A stretch of DNA of 64,000 nucleotides from Incurvaria masculella (GCA_946894095.1 OX335656.1:2805001-2869000), one strand, 5' to 3'; shown: positions 10,783 through 22,466, counted from the stretch's first letter. The notes: generated from the sequence alone by a model not told the origin. Numbers and translations: made by a program.

Positions 10783-11114
10783 TCACCTTAATTTGCGTTT
10801 ACGGCAAACCGTAACAACACCGTACGCAGCAAAACTGGCGTTTTCAAATGTATGGAGTAATTGAAGAGCGCGCGCAGTGGGCGTTAAGCGAACTAACATT
10901 TGCGAGTCCGAGTTTGATTTGACAGCTTACTCACCGTTGCCGTAAATATGTCGACGTTGCCGTTTACGCCGACTCCGCGTTTTCATACAAAAACGGAAGT
11001 CCGAGTTTGACTTTGACATCTTGAAGAAGTAAACCACAGAATATCTATTAAAAATTGTACAGAGTTTGACGTTTTTACGTAACTTTGAAGTTCCGTAAAC
11101 GCCAATTTAGGTGA
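10783..11114. mobile_element. MITE with TCACCT..GCGTTTACGG ends
   Basis: The left end TCACCTTAATTTGCGTTTAC (10783 on) pairs with the right end GTAAACGCCAATTTAGGTGA (to 11114) with few mismatches. Inside, the phrase AGTCCGAGTTTGA.TTTGACA is present twice (about 10904 and 11001), and CCGTTGCCGT occurs near 10933. It is about 330 bp and non-coding. Single copy in the window, so class and boundaries are tentative. Confidence 0.55.
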
Positions 11115-11226
11115 ATTTTTGCGTGCACACAGCGCAGGGACCGCACACTTTCATACTATGCGATTGTAATCGGTAAGGTAGATTAGGAATACTTAGCAAT
11201 ACATTACGCGGACACTCGTCTTCGAC

Positions 11227-11706
11227 TTAAGGGCCTGGTACTAGCCAAATCGCAAAGTTAGACGAGGCACCCCAAGTAAACTAACTAAGTCTGACGATTA
11301 AAAGTCTCATCCTTACAATATATGATTCCTTGTCTAGGAATCGAATGATTTTCGTTAATGTATGTTTCCTTTTTCTATACAAAATACATTGCGGAAACGG
11401 TGTCCATTTCCGAACTTTTTTGACTAAATGTAGAAATCTAAAAGCAAATGGATTTTTTTGTTTATGCATATATGCTGTTTTTGCTTATATCTAGAAATCG
11501 AATGACTTTCAGATTTCTAATGAGAAAAATCAACTTTTTTTATTTTTATTATTATTTAAATAAATGATGGAATAAAAAAATATTAACAATCCATTATCAG
11601 TCTGGAGTTCTATTTGGATTTGCTGAAGCGTTTCACTACATATTATTACATTTGTTAAAAAGTGCATTTGTATGGCGCGAGTAGTTGGCTAGTCCTAGCG
11701 CCTTAA
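11227..11706. mobile_element. TTAA-flanked MITE, family L
   Basis: The left boundary TTAAGGGCCTGGTACTAGCC and right boundary GGCTAGTCCTAGCGCCTTAA are imperfect inverted repeats ending in TTAA on each side (11227-11230 and 11703-11706). Two internal phrases, TAGGAATCGAATGATTTTCG and TAGAAATCGAATGACTTTCA, are diverged direct repeats. It is 480 bp with no coding capacity. The TTAA flanks suggest a piggyBac-like target preference (inference). Confidence 0.65.
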
Positions 11707-12671
11707 TATAGGGTTAGCATAATCTCTACACATACTTCGCAGGTTAGTACCATGCCAGCGTTCGCTTACCATGCCTTAGACGTATATCATTACTCGCAGT
11801 TACATCACGGAACGATTCTTATCTCAAAGGAGTCGAATCGCCCCAGGGATCACCTCGATCAAGTTCCATACAATGGCTCGTACCTGATTCCTCACTCGAA
11901 TTAAGAAATATTTTTCTGAAATGTTGCACATTCAATAAACCACCTGAGAACTTCGTCTGCACTTTTTTTTTAATAAATTTACTTATATCAGTGATGAACG
12001 CCTCTCAAATAAATACAAGAAGGGGTATATTATAAGTTATAAAAAATCAAAACGTACGGACGTACCTCTCATTTCATTTATTTCATGTGCAAATTTTCAG
12101 ATTTTTTTTTCTTAATTTGACTAAGGAAACCGGCACGATCCATAGTATGGAACTCGATCACCTTATTATTCTCCTAACTACATTGAAACATACACATGAT
12201 ACTAGTGTCCTCCTTGGAAGACAAACCTAATGCTAGGCGCACCGGATCCCGGCCATGTTTGCGCTGCAAGGGCCGTTCGTAAAGTGAGCGGCCGACCACA
12301 TGTTGAAATATGACATCTTGCTCTTATTCCGGTTATTCAAGTTCTCTGTCAGACAATCGTTTAGGTTTAATTTACATGTTAACGCAAAGTATTCAACTCA
12401 AACATCTTTATTTAAGGACGGCCGTTTTGCTTTTTTATCAACTAGCCAAAATTATCTTAACCCAGCTTAATGCAAAGCCCGTGTGAAATTTTGTTTTTAA
12501 GGGTGTCAAGGTTTTTTTAAATTAGATTCACCTTACCAGTTTACTGTATCAAGTTAATCCTAGTGAAAACTAGGATTTAAATTTCTTGCCGCACATTCAA
12601 TTGTTCTTTTCATTTAGTGTGAACTAAATTTTATAAATACATCATATTTGTTCGCCTCTGCGGCTTACACC
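11707..12671. other. Unassigned AT-rich DNA
   Basis: No supported ORF, RNA or transposon terminus. T-rich runs near 11960 and 12100. Confidence 0.35.
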
Positions 12672-12696
12672 CATGGAGGTGATCTTCACCTCCATG
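12672..12696. repeat. Perfect CATGGAGGTGA palindrome
   Basis: CATGGAGGTGA, a three-base centre and TCACCTCCATG form an 11-bp perfect stem. The related imperfect version at 8191-8218 suggests that both are the core of one dispersed element whose ends I cannot place. Confidence 0.7.
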
Positions 12697-13151
12697 TTTA
12701 CACCATGATGGTATTTACATTTAAATACGATTTTAAGATATTTCTATGCTATTAAACTTTTTTCCGGTGCGCGGTGTGGAGCTGGATAAATTTTTCGTCT
12801 CCATTGAAAACAATAAGTTTAAGGTTAGCAAAATAATTTACAAAGCATTGTGAACCTACGGGAATAACGTATATGTTGCTAATAACTATTATGTAAGGAT
12901 TACGAGCTTTAATTAAGGATTGAATAGACTGTCACACAGGGTCATGTTGCTTAGTTTTTTCTTTGCTCTAATATCGAATACAACATCACTGTATTTCCCA
13001 AGGCGTAGTTGGAGCAATTCCGGTTATTCGAAATTACGTCTGATCTTCCCACTCATATTTTCTATCCCCCAGATCCCTCTAGCTGGCCGTTCTGAATTTA
13101 GGTTGGCATTTATAAAACATTATGAATTAACATTATAATATAATATTAATA
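12697..13151. other. Unassigned DNA
   Basis: Nothing recognised. The open frame at 12920-13138 shows no domain. Confidence 0.35.
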
Positions 13152-14020
13152 ACTAGCTGCGGTACCCGGCTCCGCTCGGGTTAGTGTCAGCTAAATTATT
13201 TTATGGTTAAAAAATAGGCCACATGGCTGTGAAACATTTAATAACTCCCAAGTAGAGCTTCTTTGACATTTGATGGCTATTTAAAAAAAAGCAATCGCCG
13301 CCAGAACCTTTCTGCACTTGCACTGCTACAATGCTTACCTAGTAAGTAAGTAACGTGTAACGTAGGTAGTTTTGCGTGGACTCCAACTCACATCCAGCCT
13401 CAACATCGAAAACGGTAACCCATCCCGAACCTGACTGCTCCCAGAGATGATATACGTTGATAAAATACGCATATAAATCGGGTAAGAGGTTCGCAAGTTA
13501 TAATAATTTAACACTCACTCTGGTAATGAAGCGTTATATTATGTCTCCTATAAATTTTGAGGAGAATCAGGTTAGACGTAGATACAATCCGTATCTAACT
13601 CGAGTAATTGGTTCTCAAGTAATAAGTATTTTGATCCATTGGTCGCACCTCTGGCGATTTGGCGTGATGCCTAGAAGCCACGCCGCCGCCCCCCTCCCCT
13701 CCAGCCTCCGCCCTCCCGCCTAGCCGTGCAGAGAATTTCAGTTTGTATGACTGCCACATCTTAGCGTACACGGAACTGAATTCTATTTATCCTATCCTGA
13801 TTCCTGGGTAGTTAAATGTACGTGTACTAAGTTTCAACTAATTCAGATAATCGGTTTAAGAGTTATGGAGGAACATAGATACATACATACAGAACTGATT
13901 TCTAAAATCGTCAATTTAGTATTAGTATCATATAACATAAAGTTTACAAACGAAGTATCTTAGAAAACAAAGCAACTTACTCCATGAACACCCCTTACAG
14001 ATTTATTATTAGTATAGATA
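13152..14020 (+). mobile_element. ACTAGC...TATTAGTATAGATA dispersed repeat, copy 1
   Basis: It opens with ACTAGCTGCGGTACCCGGCT and CCGCTCGGG, nearly identical to 58232, and closes with TTATTATTAGTATAGATA, like the end TATAATATTAGTATGGAT at 58484. A phrase GATAATCGGTTTAAGAG plus ACATACATACAGA near the end corresponds to the GGTTCAGCGGTTT/GACAGACAG part of copy 2. The copy is longer than copy 2, and its middle (about 13650-13735) holds a C-rich piece that may be foreign. The class is not determined. Confidence 0.5.
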
Positions 14021-14485
14021 ATATGAATAGCATTGGTTTTTAAATGCAATAATATAAACTCATACCTTTCGAAATTCTTAAATTTCGTGTTATAGCTGTT
14101 GAATTGATTTTTTGCCTACATGTTATAATTATTCAATAAATAACTTAAATCTTCAATACTACTCACTCTTAATTGTGCTGGGGATTACACTCGGGCTGAA
14201 ACTCGCAATGGAATACCATAATTTTACACACACATCCACATGTAACAATACGTATGAATTCACATTGAACATATTTTAATCTAATATGTTTTTAAAACGG
14301 TTTTTTGTTTAGAAAAAAGAAAATGTGGTGCTCGACGACTACTCTTTACACTCCTTACTATTATAAATTGCACCCCAAATTTTTCGTTTTTGAGAAATCA
14401 GTCCGATTAAAAATTTGGAAGATAAACACAATAATTAAAATATGATAATTTTGAGATTACCGCGGTCGTTGAACATTTTAAAAAA
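14021..14485. other. Unassigned AT-rich DNA
   Basis: Nothing recognised. Confidence 0.35.
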
Positions 14486-14620
14486 CTTACGGCTTTTCAC
14501 GCGGCGGGAGGAGACATTCTCCGACGTTTCGAGCTGATATTTCAGCCCGTTGTCAAGGAGGCAGCCGCCACGTTCGTACGCAGCAGCCGACCCACATTAA
14601 TTAATTTATTTTACCCAAAT
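14486..14620. repeat. CCGACGTTTCG-containing repeat fragment
   Basis: The core TCCGACGTTTCGAGCTGATA resembles GGCCGACGTTTCGGACCTGT at 34139 in sequence and in its surroundings of gagged GC-rich text. It is probably a fragment of a dispersed DNA element. No ends were identified. Confidence 0.35.
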
Positions 14621-15479
14621 TCAAAAAATAAAATTCTCTCAAAAAGCTCATCGGGAACTTAGTTTAAAATGAGTTGCTAAAGTACCGAACAGACAGACAA
14701 GAAAGCGAGTTGATAAAACCGTGTTGAAAAGGACCGCCACCGAGGGAAGCGCGAGTAACCTGTAAACCTAAAACATATACATACTCCATATACAAGTATG
14801 TTTTCTTTTTCTTCACCTATATCGGTTTCGAAACCTTACATTAAATTGAAATTAATTCATCTTCAGCTTCTATTATCCCGTAACAAGAAGTCACAAAAAT
14901 AGGAGGCAACCTGTTAGAATTATGAAATGTTAATAATGAGTCGAACTAGCGTACGAATCCCTCATCTTGGCTAGCATATGAAGTGCTGCGCGAGTCCTAC
15001 CCCCCCACTCCCCCCCAGCGCCGCCGGTCTAGTGGACGCTAGGCTATAGTGGCCGGCCATCCATTGTTGCAGACGGCTCGCACTAAAAAGTCAACTCGCC
15101 CAATCCATGAATAATCGATTAACTTTACGACGTGTGTAATTTTATCGCTGCGAAGGTATGACATTGCGTGGAGCGTTGCCCGTTTATGACTATGGAAATT
15201 CGTAAATCACGCTTCGGAAGCAATAAATAATGACACCCTTTCCGGACTGCCCGGTCACTTTTTACGGTGCGCGATTGTAAAATTGCCTCATTTGAATTTC
15301 GACAAAAGTCACGCCCACAGAATGTTCGGGGTGGCTTTGATGAATTTTTAATATCCCCAAAAATTGTCCGTAAACAGAGCGGGCGCCGCGGGCGGTCCGA
15401 AGGCGCCCTCCGTTTAATTGCAGGTTTAGTGTCGGCAGTCGGTTCATTAGGAGCGAACTGTGCAGCCGGTTTTTGAAAC
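14621..15479. other. Presumed promoter-proximal upstream DNA
   Basis: No repeat family recognised. Two C-rich runs near 15000-15020 precede a GGCCGGCCATCC patch. Open frames on both strands at 15125-15592 overlap each other and run into the CpG-rich block, so they are not credible genes. The proximity to the first exon at 15756 makes this a candidate for promoter-proximal regulatory DNA (inference). Confidence 0.4.
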
Positions 15480-15755
15480 TCGATTATGACATCGGAACGG
15501 GTGGTTGTTCGCAGGAGCGAGGGGACGGGCGCGAGCGGGCGACCGGAGGGGGCCGCTGCAGTCACGTGCGGTCCTGCCGCAGCCCCACGCATGCGAGACC
15601 GCGCGGCGCCGCGCGCGCATGCGACTAGCCGCCCTCGCCCCGCGCGCCCCGCGCCGCGCCGCCGCGCGCCAGTCCGCCGCCGGCAGCGTCCCAGCGCGAT
15701 CGCCCCGGCCGCCGCCCGCGTAGTGTCACGTGTGTGTTGTGATGTCGAGCTGTGA
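15480..15755 (+). promoter_or_regulatory. CpG-rich promoter / 5' UTR of the Semaphorin-1a-like gene
   Basis: The composition changes abruptly to very GC- and CpG-rich (peak about 15590-15720, with strings such as GCGCGGCGCCGCGCGCG). This block leads directly into the first coding exon. Two CACGTG E-box palindromes are at 15563-15568 and 15727-15732. No TATA box is obvious. An in-frame TGA (15753-15755) lies immediately before the first ATG, so the block is not an N-terminal extension of the protein in that frame. Transcription start positions cannot be read from sequence alone. Confidence 0.55.
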
Positions 15756-15855
15756 ATGAGTGCGATGCTGAGCTGCGCCGTGCTGGCGGCGCTCGCGGCC
15801 GTGGCCGCCGCCGCATGGCAGGAGAACGTGCGCCCGAAGGTCTTCGCCCAACTAG
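15756..15855 (+). CDS. Sema1a: First coding exon of Semaphorin-1a (partial gene)
   Basis: The exon encodes 33 residues plus the first base of the next codon, and is followed by a consensus donor GTGAGT at 15856 (phase 1). Residues 1-20 form a secretory signal peptide (alanine/leucine/valine-rich core, AAAA before the likely cleavage). Residues 20-33 read AWQENVRPKVFAQL, followed by a split glycine codon. Insect Semaphorin-1a (grasshopper Fasciclin IV) starts its mature chain with a very similar WQ(D/E).VRPK...Q.G segment, just ahead of the sema domain. Semaphorin-1a is a transmembrane axon-guidance ligand and receptor that binds Plexin A. The first ATG follows an in-frame TGA directly. A second ATG at 15765 has a better start context and also leaves a full signal peptide. 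The sema, PSI and transmembrane parts lie on exons not found in this window. Identification rests on a short segment, so another class-1 semaphorin remains possible. Confidence 0.75.
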
Positions 15856-16839
15856 GTGAGTAGCGCGGCCGGCGCGAGCCCCCCGCCGAACGCCGAAGTG
15901 AATAACCTCATAGGAACACCCCGGCGCGTGAATGGAGTGGTCCGATGAATGGAGGAATGAAGTGAAGTTTTCGAGACCCTCCTGGTGATGTTAGACGTGC
16001 CTGTGTCAAAGAGAAGCGAAGAAAATAATGGGCCAATCCTTAAATTAAGTGCGTCAAAAATATTTTTAGGAAATGATTGGTGAGGAAGGTTGGATTTCTA
16101 AAGAATTAACGTAAATATTGTGTGTGGTAGTAATGTCAAGATAAAAGTAATTTACACTACTAAAATCGTGCCTCACATACGGGTTCATGTCCACCAAAAG
16201 CTCTGTTCATGATTGTTCTATTCCTCTGAATTATATCGAAGGATCGGATCAGTCTGTGGCTTAGTGGAATTTTTACTATCTACAAGAAAATCAATAAAAC
16301 GAAATGGGAAACTTTAACCATGGACAGTGTATCAATCTAAAGTTGAGACAGTTCCCAACCCCCTACTAAACTTACGTTTAGATAGATACTAGATACCGAA
16401 AAATTGCTGTTTGCTGTAAGTTTACGAAACTAAACATTAACCACAGACAAAGATTTATGAGATTCTAAATTTACCTCATCTAATACGATTGCAGAAAATA
16501 AAGTGCATCCAGATACAGATTTCCAATTTATAGATCGAGCAAAGACTTCCTACTAGAGGAGCCAATAAAAAGAAATGCATTTCTGCAATTAAGTTGATTG
16601 TTTTATTGCTGGATGAAGATGTCGACGGAATGGGGCGAGTGGCGTACTCGGCGGGGGTCCCCCGCACATGCTGCGTGAATGCATTCTGTGGAAATAAAAC
16701 GGCCCCGATGGCATCTACAGATGTGGGTCTGACTGTATGGGGAGTTCATTTTAATTAGTGGGAGCTTTCTAATAATGACTCGTATGACTTGTTATTCTCC
16801 AGCGATCTGAAAAAGGCTTAGGATTTTGCAAGAAATACA
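15856..16839. other. Intron start, no repeat recognised
   Basis: Unique-looking sequence after the splice donor. The minus open frame at 16476-16667 has no recognisable features. Confidence 0.4.
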
Positions 16840-17247
16840 TCGATTAAGAAAGTAGTTATACTGTTGTCAAAGGACACATTTCATTATTACCAAATACGTC
16901 AGTGGCATTGCCAAGCAATGTGACTTTCCGTTAACTTTATGGCAAAGAAAGCCTCTATTTTCGGTGGAATTGGGAGTTTTTCACACTGCTAAATAATAAA
17001 TACCTAGTAGATAACATTTGTCTTCAATTAGAATTAACATCCCTCGATTAAGAAAGTAGTTATACTGTTGTCAAAGGACTCATTTCATTATTACCAAATA
17101 CGTCAGTGGCATTGCCAAGCAATGTGACTTTCCGTTAACTTTATGGCAAAGAAAGCCTCTATTTTCGGTGGAATTGGGAGTTTTTCACACTGCTAAATAA
17201 TAAATACCTAGTAGATAAGATTTGTCTTCAATTAGAATTAACATCCC
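16840..17247. repeat. 204-bp tandem duplication
   Basis: Unit 1 (16840-17043) and unit 2 (17044-17247) are adjacent direct copies. I see only two clear differences: GGACACA versus GGACTCA early in the unit, and GATAACA versus GATAAGA near the end. The near identity (about 1% divergence) means a recent duplication. There is no ORF in the unit. Confidence 0.9.
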
Positions 17248-17285
17248 TTATCTTATCAAGTTATACATCTTCGTACCATAAATTA

Positions 17286-17640
17286 AAAAAGTAAAAAAAG
17301 TAAAAAGTTTATTTATTTCGCATAGATAAATACAACAAGTTAATATAGTAAGTAATAAAGTAGTAGTATAAAAGAAAAACAAAAAACAGTTATTTGCACA
17401 TACTTACAAACACGAAAACAGAGCAATAAAAACAATTAGAAGTATTTAGTATGCAGTTGGTTTATAAAATACATTGGTCCCTGTCTCCCACACTAGGATA
17501 CCCTGTGCTGTGGGAGACAGTATCTTTCGTTGTTACCAAGCAAGTACATAGCTTTTTCCGACGAATATTATAGTATTGTATACGATTGAATGATCATAGT
17601 TTGTTAACTAGAATATAAAGTGTGTATGTAGGAAGAATCA
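17286..17640 (-). mobile_element. Probable LINE 3' UTR/tail (minus strand)
   Basis: On the minus strand the segment ends TATGCGAAATAAATAAACTT, a polyadenylation signal followed by A-rich repeats. About 190 bp inside lies a perfect 12-bp stem, CTGTCTCCCACA (17481-17492) with TGTGGGAGACAG (17509-17520). A compact hairpin in the 3' UTR plus a simple tail fits a non-LTR element. No coding part remains. Confidence 0.4.
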
Positions 17641-18169
17641 CACCATGTTAGTAGTTATGGGTCGATTGAATTTTAGTATGTATTGAGAACCGCAATGGCC
17701 CGCGAACGGTTTTCTTGCTGGTTCTAGTCAAGTATAGCGCTGTTTGTGCTCATAAAGTAGTTCTATTGGAATATTAATTAATATTTTTACATTTTTTCCT
17801 AATTAATAAAACTGCCTTCTTTCTGTTATTAATCCTTCCTTCACGGTTGGTTCACAACCATTTATTATATTGCATAACTGGCAATTTTCTCACCGCACTC
17901 TTTACGCTTGACAAATATTAAAATGTTCTAGTAATGACTGCAAAGGTCGCTCCATTATGTAAACATACTACCATAGTCCACCTAAAATTTCACGTAACTA
18001 CACATTCCGCAGAGTAAACAGCCATCGCCAGTGGAAACGTGTCAGTAACTAATATTGGCAACGCATGTTGCCACTCTGCAGACTAGATCCTTCTATACGA
18101 AACGATATTGTAGGTAAGAAACCCATCAACGGATTACGAACGTATGGGTTGTAAGGTTCAGAGACTTAC
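17641..18169. other. Unassigned intronic DNA
   Basis: Nothing recognised. Confidence 0.35.
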
Positions 18170-19050
18170 TAGGGCACGTGATTTGGGGGTAGTATTGGAT
18201 TCCAAATTGCTACTTGATAAATACCTACATTGATTTACAGCCAAGAAAGCCAGCAAAGCATTAATAAAGTGTCTACATTAAAAAGCCTGCAGGAAACTCA
18301 CTTAATAGTATACTCACCTCGAATACGCTTCCCATGTATGGTATCCCCACCATGGGGAATACATAACTGGACTACAAGACGAAACTTGCACGTATTTAAA
18401 AGCGATTTATCAAGCATCTTAAGTTTAGGATGTAACAATCTTTTTTTTCTTCTACGCAAGCTTACAACCATTGCCGACTACTTCCACTTGAGATCAGAAA
18501 ACAGATACTTGATCGTTCACTTAATTAATATAGCAGATGGAACCATTGATTGTCGTATACGTCTTGCCTCGATCTCACTTCATGCCCCTAACTGTTTAAA
18601 CAGAAGCACTGTTGTCGCACACTTTTATGGCGACTGGTCTAGTATATATCATCTACTTTATCTAGCAACGACCTGCAGTTACACAATAAACATGCAGATG
18701 AAGTAGGCCTGAAGAAACTAAGTAACATTAAGCCTATGGATCTGAAGCGAATGTATTTACGAACTTCTTTAATTTCATTGTACATATATGCATTGTTTCC
18801 TGTTGTATTTCTTGTTATTTGATTTTACTTAATGTCCGAGTTTGTGATAGTTGTTTTATTTAATTTTTATTAATCTTCTATAATCCATATAGTCTTTTCG
18901 TTTTCTGTTATTTTCAATAGCTGCTTATGATGTATCTGTATTTCTCTTTTATTTTTGACAGTTCGTTGATTTGAATTTAACTTTATGAGCGACTATGTCA
19001 TTGGTGATCTTTGTGTTATTTTCTTTAATCAATTTTGTAAATAAAATACA
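18170..19050 (+). mobile_element. Decayed Jockey-like LINE fragment
   Basis: The plus strand reads RDLGVVLDSKLLLDKYLH, then after a stop KKASKAL, then in a shifted frame LEYASHVWYPHHGEYITGL. These are the spaced motifs (LGV.LDSKL, KKASRALG, LEYAS.VW.P) that follow the palm domain in Jockey-type reverse transcriptases. The 158-codon open frame at 18230-18706 mixes this with shifted sequence, and its second half (ADYFHLRSENRYLIVHLIN) is plausibly the degenerate C-terminus. The following A/T-rich 3' UTR ends near GTAAATAAAATACAG (about 19035). Frameshifts and stops make it non-functional. Confidence 0.72.
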
Positions 19051-20628
19051 GTATTTATCGGCGAACGCCTCACAGTTTCAATGACAAAAAGGCACGATTC
19101 TGCTTTCTGCATTTAGATTTTTGCATTTCCTGGAGTTCCTTGTAAATTGTTGTTTTTTCAGCATCCATAGACAGTACACTGCACTCGGATTTGTCAAGTT
19201 TTATCATTAGGCAGTATATTTATATATAGCATGTATATTTTCATAATATTCCAGTTTTGTGCTAAACTATACATATCAAGATGCATGCATGCAAGAAATC
19301 TCCTAAGTACTTTCTTCGGATGACTCAGATTATGATTCATAGGGACGGGTTAGGAAGCGCGATAAGCCCAAGATGGCGCCAACCACCCACATCATTTATG
19401 TCAAGCTGTCTTCAATTTCTAAGCTGAGCGCAAATGTACTGTCACTAATCTGCCAATCTGAATGCTTGAGCGAGACCAGCCAGGTTAGATTACGAATGCA
19501 GACTTTTGCATTATTACAGCTTCTGAGCATTGCATCTTCACATAATTTCGATTGTTTGTCAGAAAAGAACTTGCAAACTACCAATGCAGTAGTCATTCCA
19601 TCTAAAATTATTCTGCATTATACTGAGCTAATAGATTAGGATGCGAAGGTTTATTAAACAAAATGTATTATATTGTATGTATTATATATAAAAAAATATA
19701 TAAAAATGTGAACTGGATAATATTCATAAGGTTTGTTTGTGCACACAGCCACAAATGCAATATGATTTCTTAATGTTATCACTAAATTTCACATGGCAAT
19801 GGTGGTAGAAAGAAAATTATTCAAATCTTTTTAATACAAGAGAGAAATTCCAATCCTACCTACCTACTCCCAAAACTGTTACTTTTCGAACCAACCTCGG
19901 TGCAGCAACATCAAATTCAATATAAAAGTGGTTATTGTTGCAATCAAAAATAATTATACAAGCATTCAATCATCAAAGATCAAGAGAGTAGCTGCAGTGC
20001 CATTCAGTGCTCAGTGCTCCACTTTTGAAGCAAGGGTCGACCCTGGACCTGTGCACAAGGTTTGTCAAGGAAAACCAGAATCAAGAAGCCGACATGAGAA
20101 CCAGCACCTGGATTATTTGGAGGTATCGATTAAAGAAAATTTATACAGTCCACTCCCTATTCTAAACCTCCAAACGAAACATGAACTAAACACAACAAGA
20201 TCAACAGTTTAAAGAAATTGAAAATGAACATAATACAGAATAAAAAATGCTTAAAAACGATGTGTGTTGGAAGTGTATGCCATAGATTTACTTCATCAAA
20301 CCATATTTATCGATTATCTTAGCGTAAATGCAAATTTTGCAAGCATAACGGCGAAGGTTCGCTCGCCACCTGCCAGAGCGCGCAAAAAAAGCTAAAATTA
20401 CAGGAAACGACACCACGCGGGCCTAGCCATTAAACTTCCGTTTTGGAAATATTTACTTAGGACAGTCTGGCGCGATCACGAAGGGAGCAGACGATTCTTG
20501 CGTGGAATTCTGCCCACATTTACATACATAAGAGTAATTCTATAGCGAGGTAAGAGGAAATGCTACAATAAAACCGTTCAATAGTAAAAAATGCGGTCAC
20601 GATTTGTATACAAAGGGGACACTTCTCG
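19051..20628. other. Unassigned intronic DNA
   Basis: No gene supported. The open frames at 19373-19639 and 19928-20212 lack recognisable domains. GACAGTACACTGCACTCGGA near 19169 repeats text found near 9428. Confidence 0.35.
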
Positions 20629-20928
20629 AAAACCGGCCAAGTGAGAGTCGGACTCGCACACGAAGGGTTCCGTACCATCGTACACGATTTAACACAAAAT
20701 AATCCCTTTTTTTGTTGTATGTATTTGTATTATATTTTTTTAATTTTTATATTTTTTTATTTTACCTATTTGTTGTTATAGCGGCAAAATAAATACACAC
20801 TCTGTGAAAATTTCAGCTGCCTACCTATTACGGTTCATAAATTGCAGCCCTGTGACAGACGGACGGACGGACGGGCAGCAAAGGCTTAGTAATAGGGTTC
20901 CGTTGGCACCCTTTGGGTACGGAACCCC
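20629..20928 (-). mobile_element. GTCCG-microsatellite element, family A copy 3
   Basis: Reverse orientation: AAAACCGGCCAAGTGAGAGT at the left and GGGTACGGAACCCC at the right, with GGACGGACGGACGGGC in between. The terminal hairpin is slightly damaged. Confidence 0.8.
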
Positions 20929-21878
20929 AACAAAGAATTGTACTTAAATGGGAAGAAAACTCAAGCTTATTAAGCTTATTAAACTTAAGCTATAGATGTC
21001 GCATGAGCGACCTCACCTTAAAATCGTCAAAACTGTCATTCCTGTCAAGTTTGATTTACGAGTGTTTAGATAAAGGTGTACTCCATGATCCAGTTCGAAA
21101 AAGGTTTACAGGAAAAGAAGAAATTTTGTTTTTCTTCAAACAAATTTAAATGTCATCGACCTGCACAAAGTATGAAATTAAATATGATAGGTTATGTTTT
21201 TGTGATATTTTCTTTCCCAAGACTTCTTTCGATTAGCATGATTCAGAACAATTTATTTTCGGAATACAATTGAGAAAATTGACCCATTTCAATTACATAC
21301 ATAGATTGAGTACATACAATCTTCAAATCTATTTTTTTTTTTATGGTATCTGACAGCTTGACGCCACCTGTCGTGATAAATAAGCAGTTATCTTCCCCAT
21401 TGACATGCATGGCAGTATTTTTGAAACGAGTTAACAGTAAATGTTACAATGAACGTCTTCACCATTTGTATATACTGACGGATATTCTACGCGGGTCTAT
21501 AATTGAATAATATAAAGTACAACACCTTCTGATTTATGAACTTCCCGGCGTACAAACGGGTTTACTCCCAGGGAAATAAAACGATATTTTCTGTTCGTCG
21601 CGTTACATTATTGTGTACACGCTCCGTATTTTATGCTTTAACTGCCTGGATTATAGAGCGTTTAAGTGGTGCCATAAAAATAAGAACCTCCACTACCTGG
21701 GAAATAAATTACTTAACAGGGAACAGCTTTTAGTCCTTAAAAAAATGTTCCGAACGCGTCTCGGACGCAAGATACCTTTGCCGGTATTATAGAAATTTAT
21801 TGTGCTGTTCGTCAAAGCCAATAATCCTATTTATTTCTTTCATTTGAAGGGGAGTGAATGTATTTTAATGCAGATTTC
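20929..21878. other. Unassigned intronic DNA
   Basis: Nothing supported. The open frames at 20913-21149, 21076-21273 and 21536-21733 overlap the repeat edge or each other, and none has a recognisable domain. Confidence 0.35.
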
Positions 21879-22023
21879 TAAGGGTGGAGTACACAATCTC
21901 TGGATAGTATTATAGTTATGGTTTCGATAGATATTTCTTCTTTCTTCTTTAGGCGAATACTAAGGACAGATATATTTTAATTTAAAAACCCTCACTGACC
22001 AGAGATTGTGCACTCCACGCTTA
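21879..22023. mobile_element. Small MITE with GTGGAGTACACAATCTCTGG ends
   Basis: The left terminus (21879-21903) and right terminus (21999-22023, CCAGAGATTGTGCACTCCAC) are about 25-bp inverted repeats with two or three mismatches around a 95-bp AT-rich centre. Single copy in this window. Confidence 0.6.
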
Positions 22024-22064
22024 GAGTACTTTTGCGTCCGGTTTTATATATTAGATTTAGTTGA

Positions 22065-22466
22065 GCGGTTCGCAGCCTAGTGGCGCGGGGACTGGCCTAG
22101 CGTACTAGAGGCCTGGGTTCAATACCGACATGCATCACTGTCTTTCTCTTCCCGAGTTCGATAAGTGCATTTCGTCACGAATGCGAGCTGCTCCATGGTT
22201 CGGAATCAGTGTAAAACTGTAGGTCCCCTTCCCCTACTAGGTGGTAGGGTTTAAGCCCGCCCGGATTGGTACCATCGCATTGGATGAAAAGATGGTCGCG
22301 GCAATGAAAAATTGTCCGTGTTTTCCATCCGGTTCAATGTAGCCGTGCTCATAAAGGGAAGGTCCTGGCATGGCACCTAATTCCTTCGGGAATGTGGTGT
22401 ATTGGGCTAATATCATAACGGTAGTTGTGTAGTATTAGCCATCCATGTCAGGTCGCATAAAAAAAA
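22065..22466 (+). mobile_element. tRNA-headed SINE, copy 2 (full length)
   Basis: Full-length copy in plus orientation. The head carries A box CAGCCTAGTGG (22073-22083) and B box GGTTCAATACC (22116-22126). From about 22199 the sequence (TGGTTCGGAATC...) is the body shared with the 5S-headed SINEs. It ends in an A run (about 22457-22466). It lies just 30 bp from the MITE that follows. Confidence 0.88.

Noticed and set aside
15125..15816. Overlapping open frames on both strands up to 155 codons
   Set aside because: They overlap on opposite strands in very GC-rich DNA, where stop codons are rare. None shows a domain, and the plus-strand exon at 15756 explains the coding signal.
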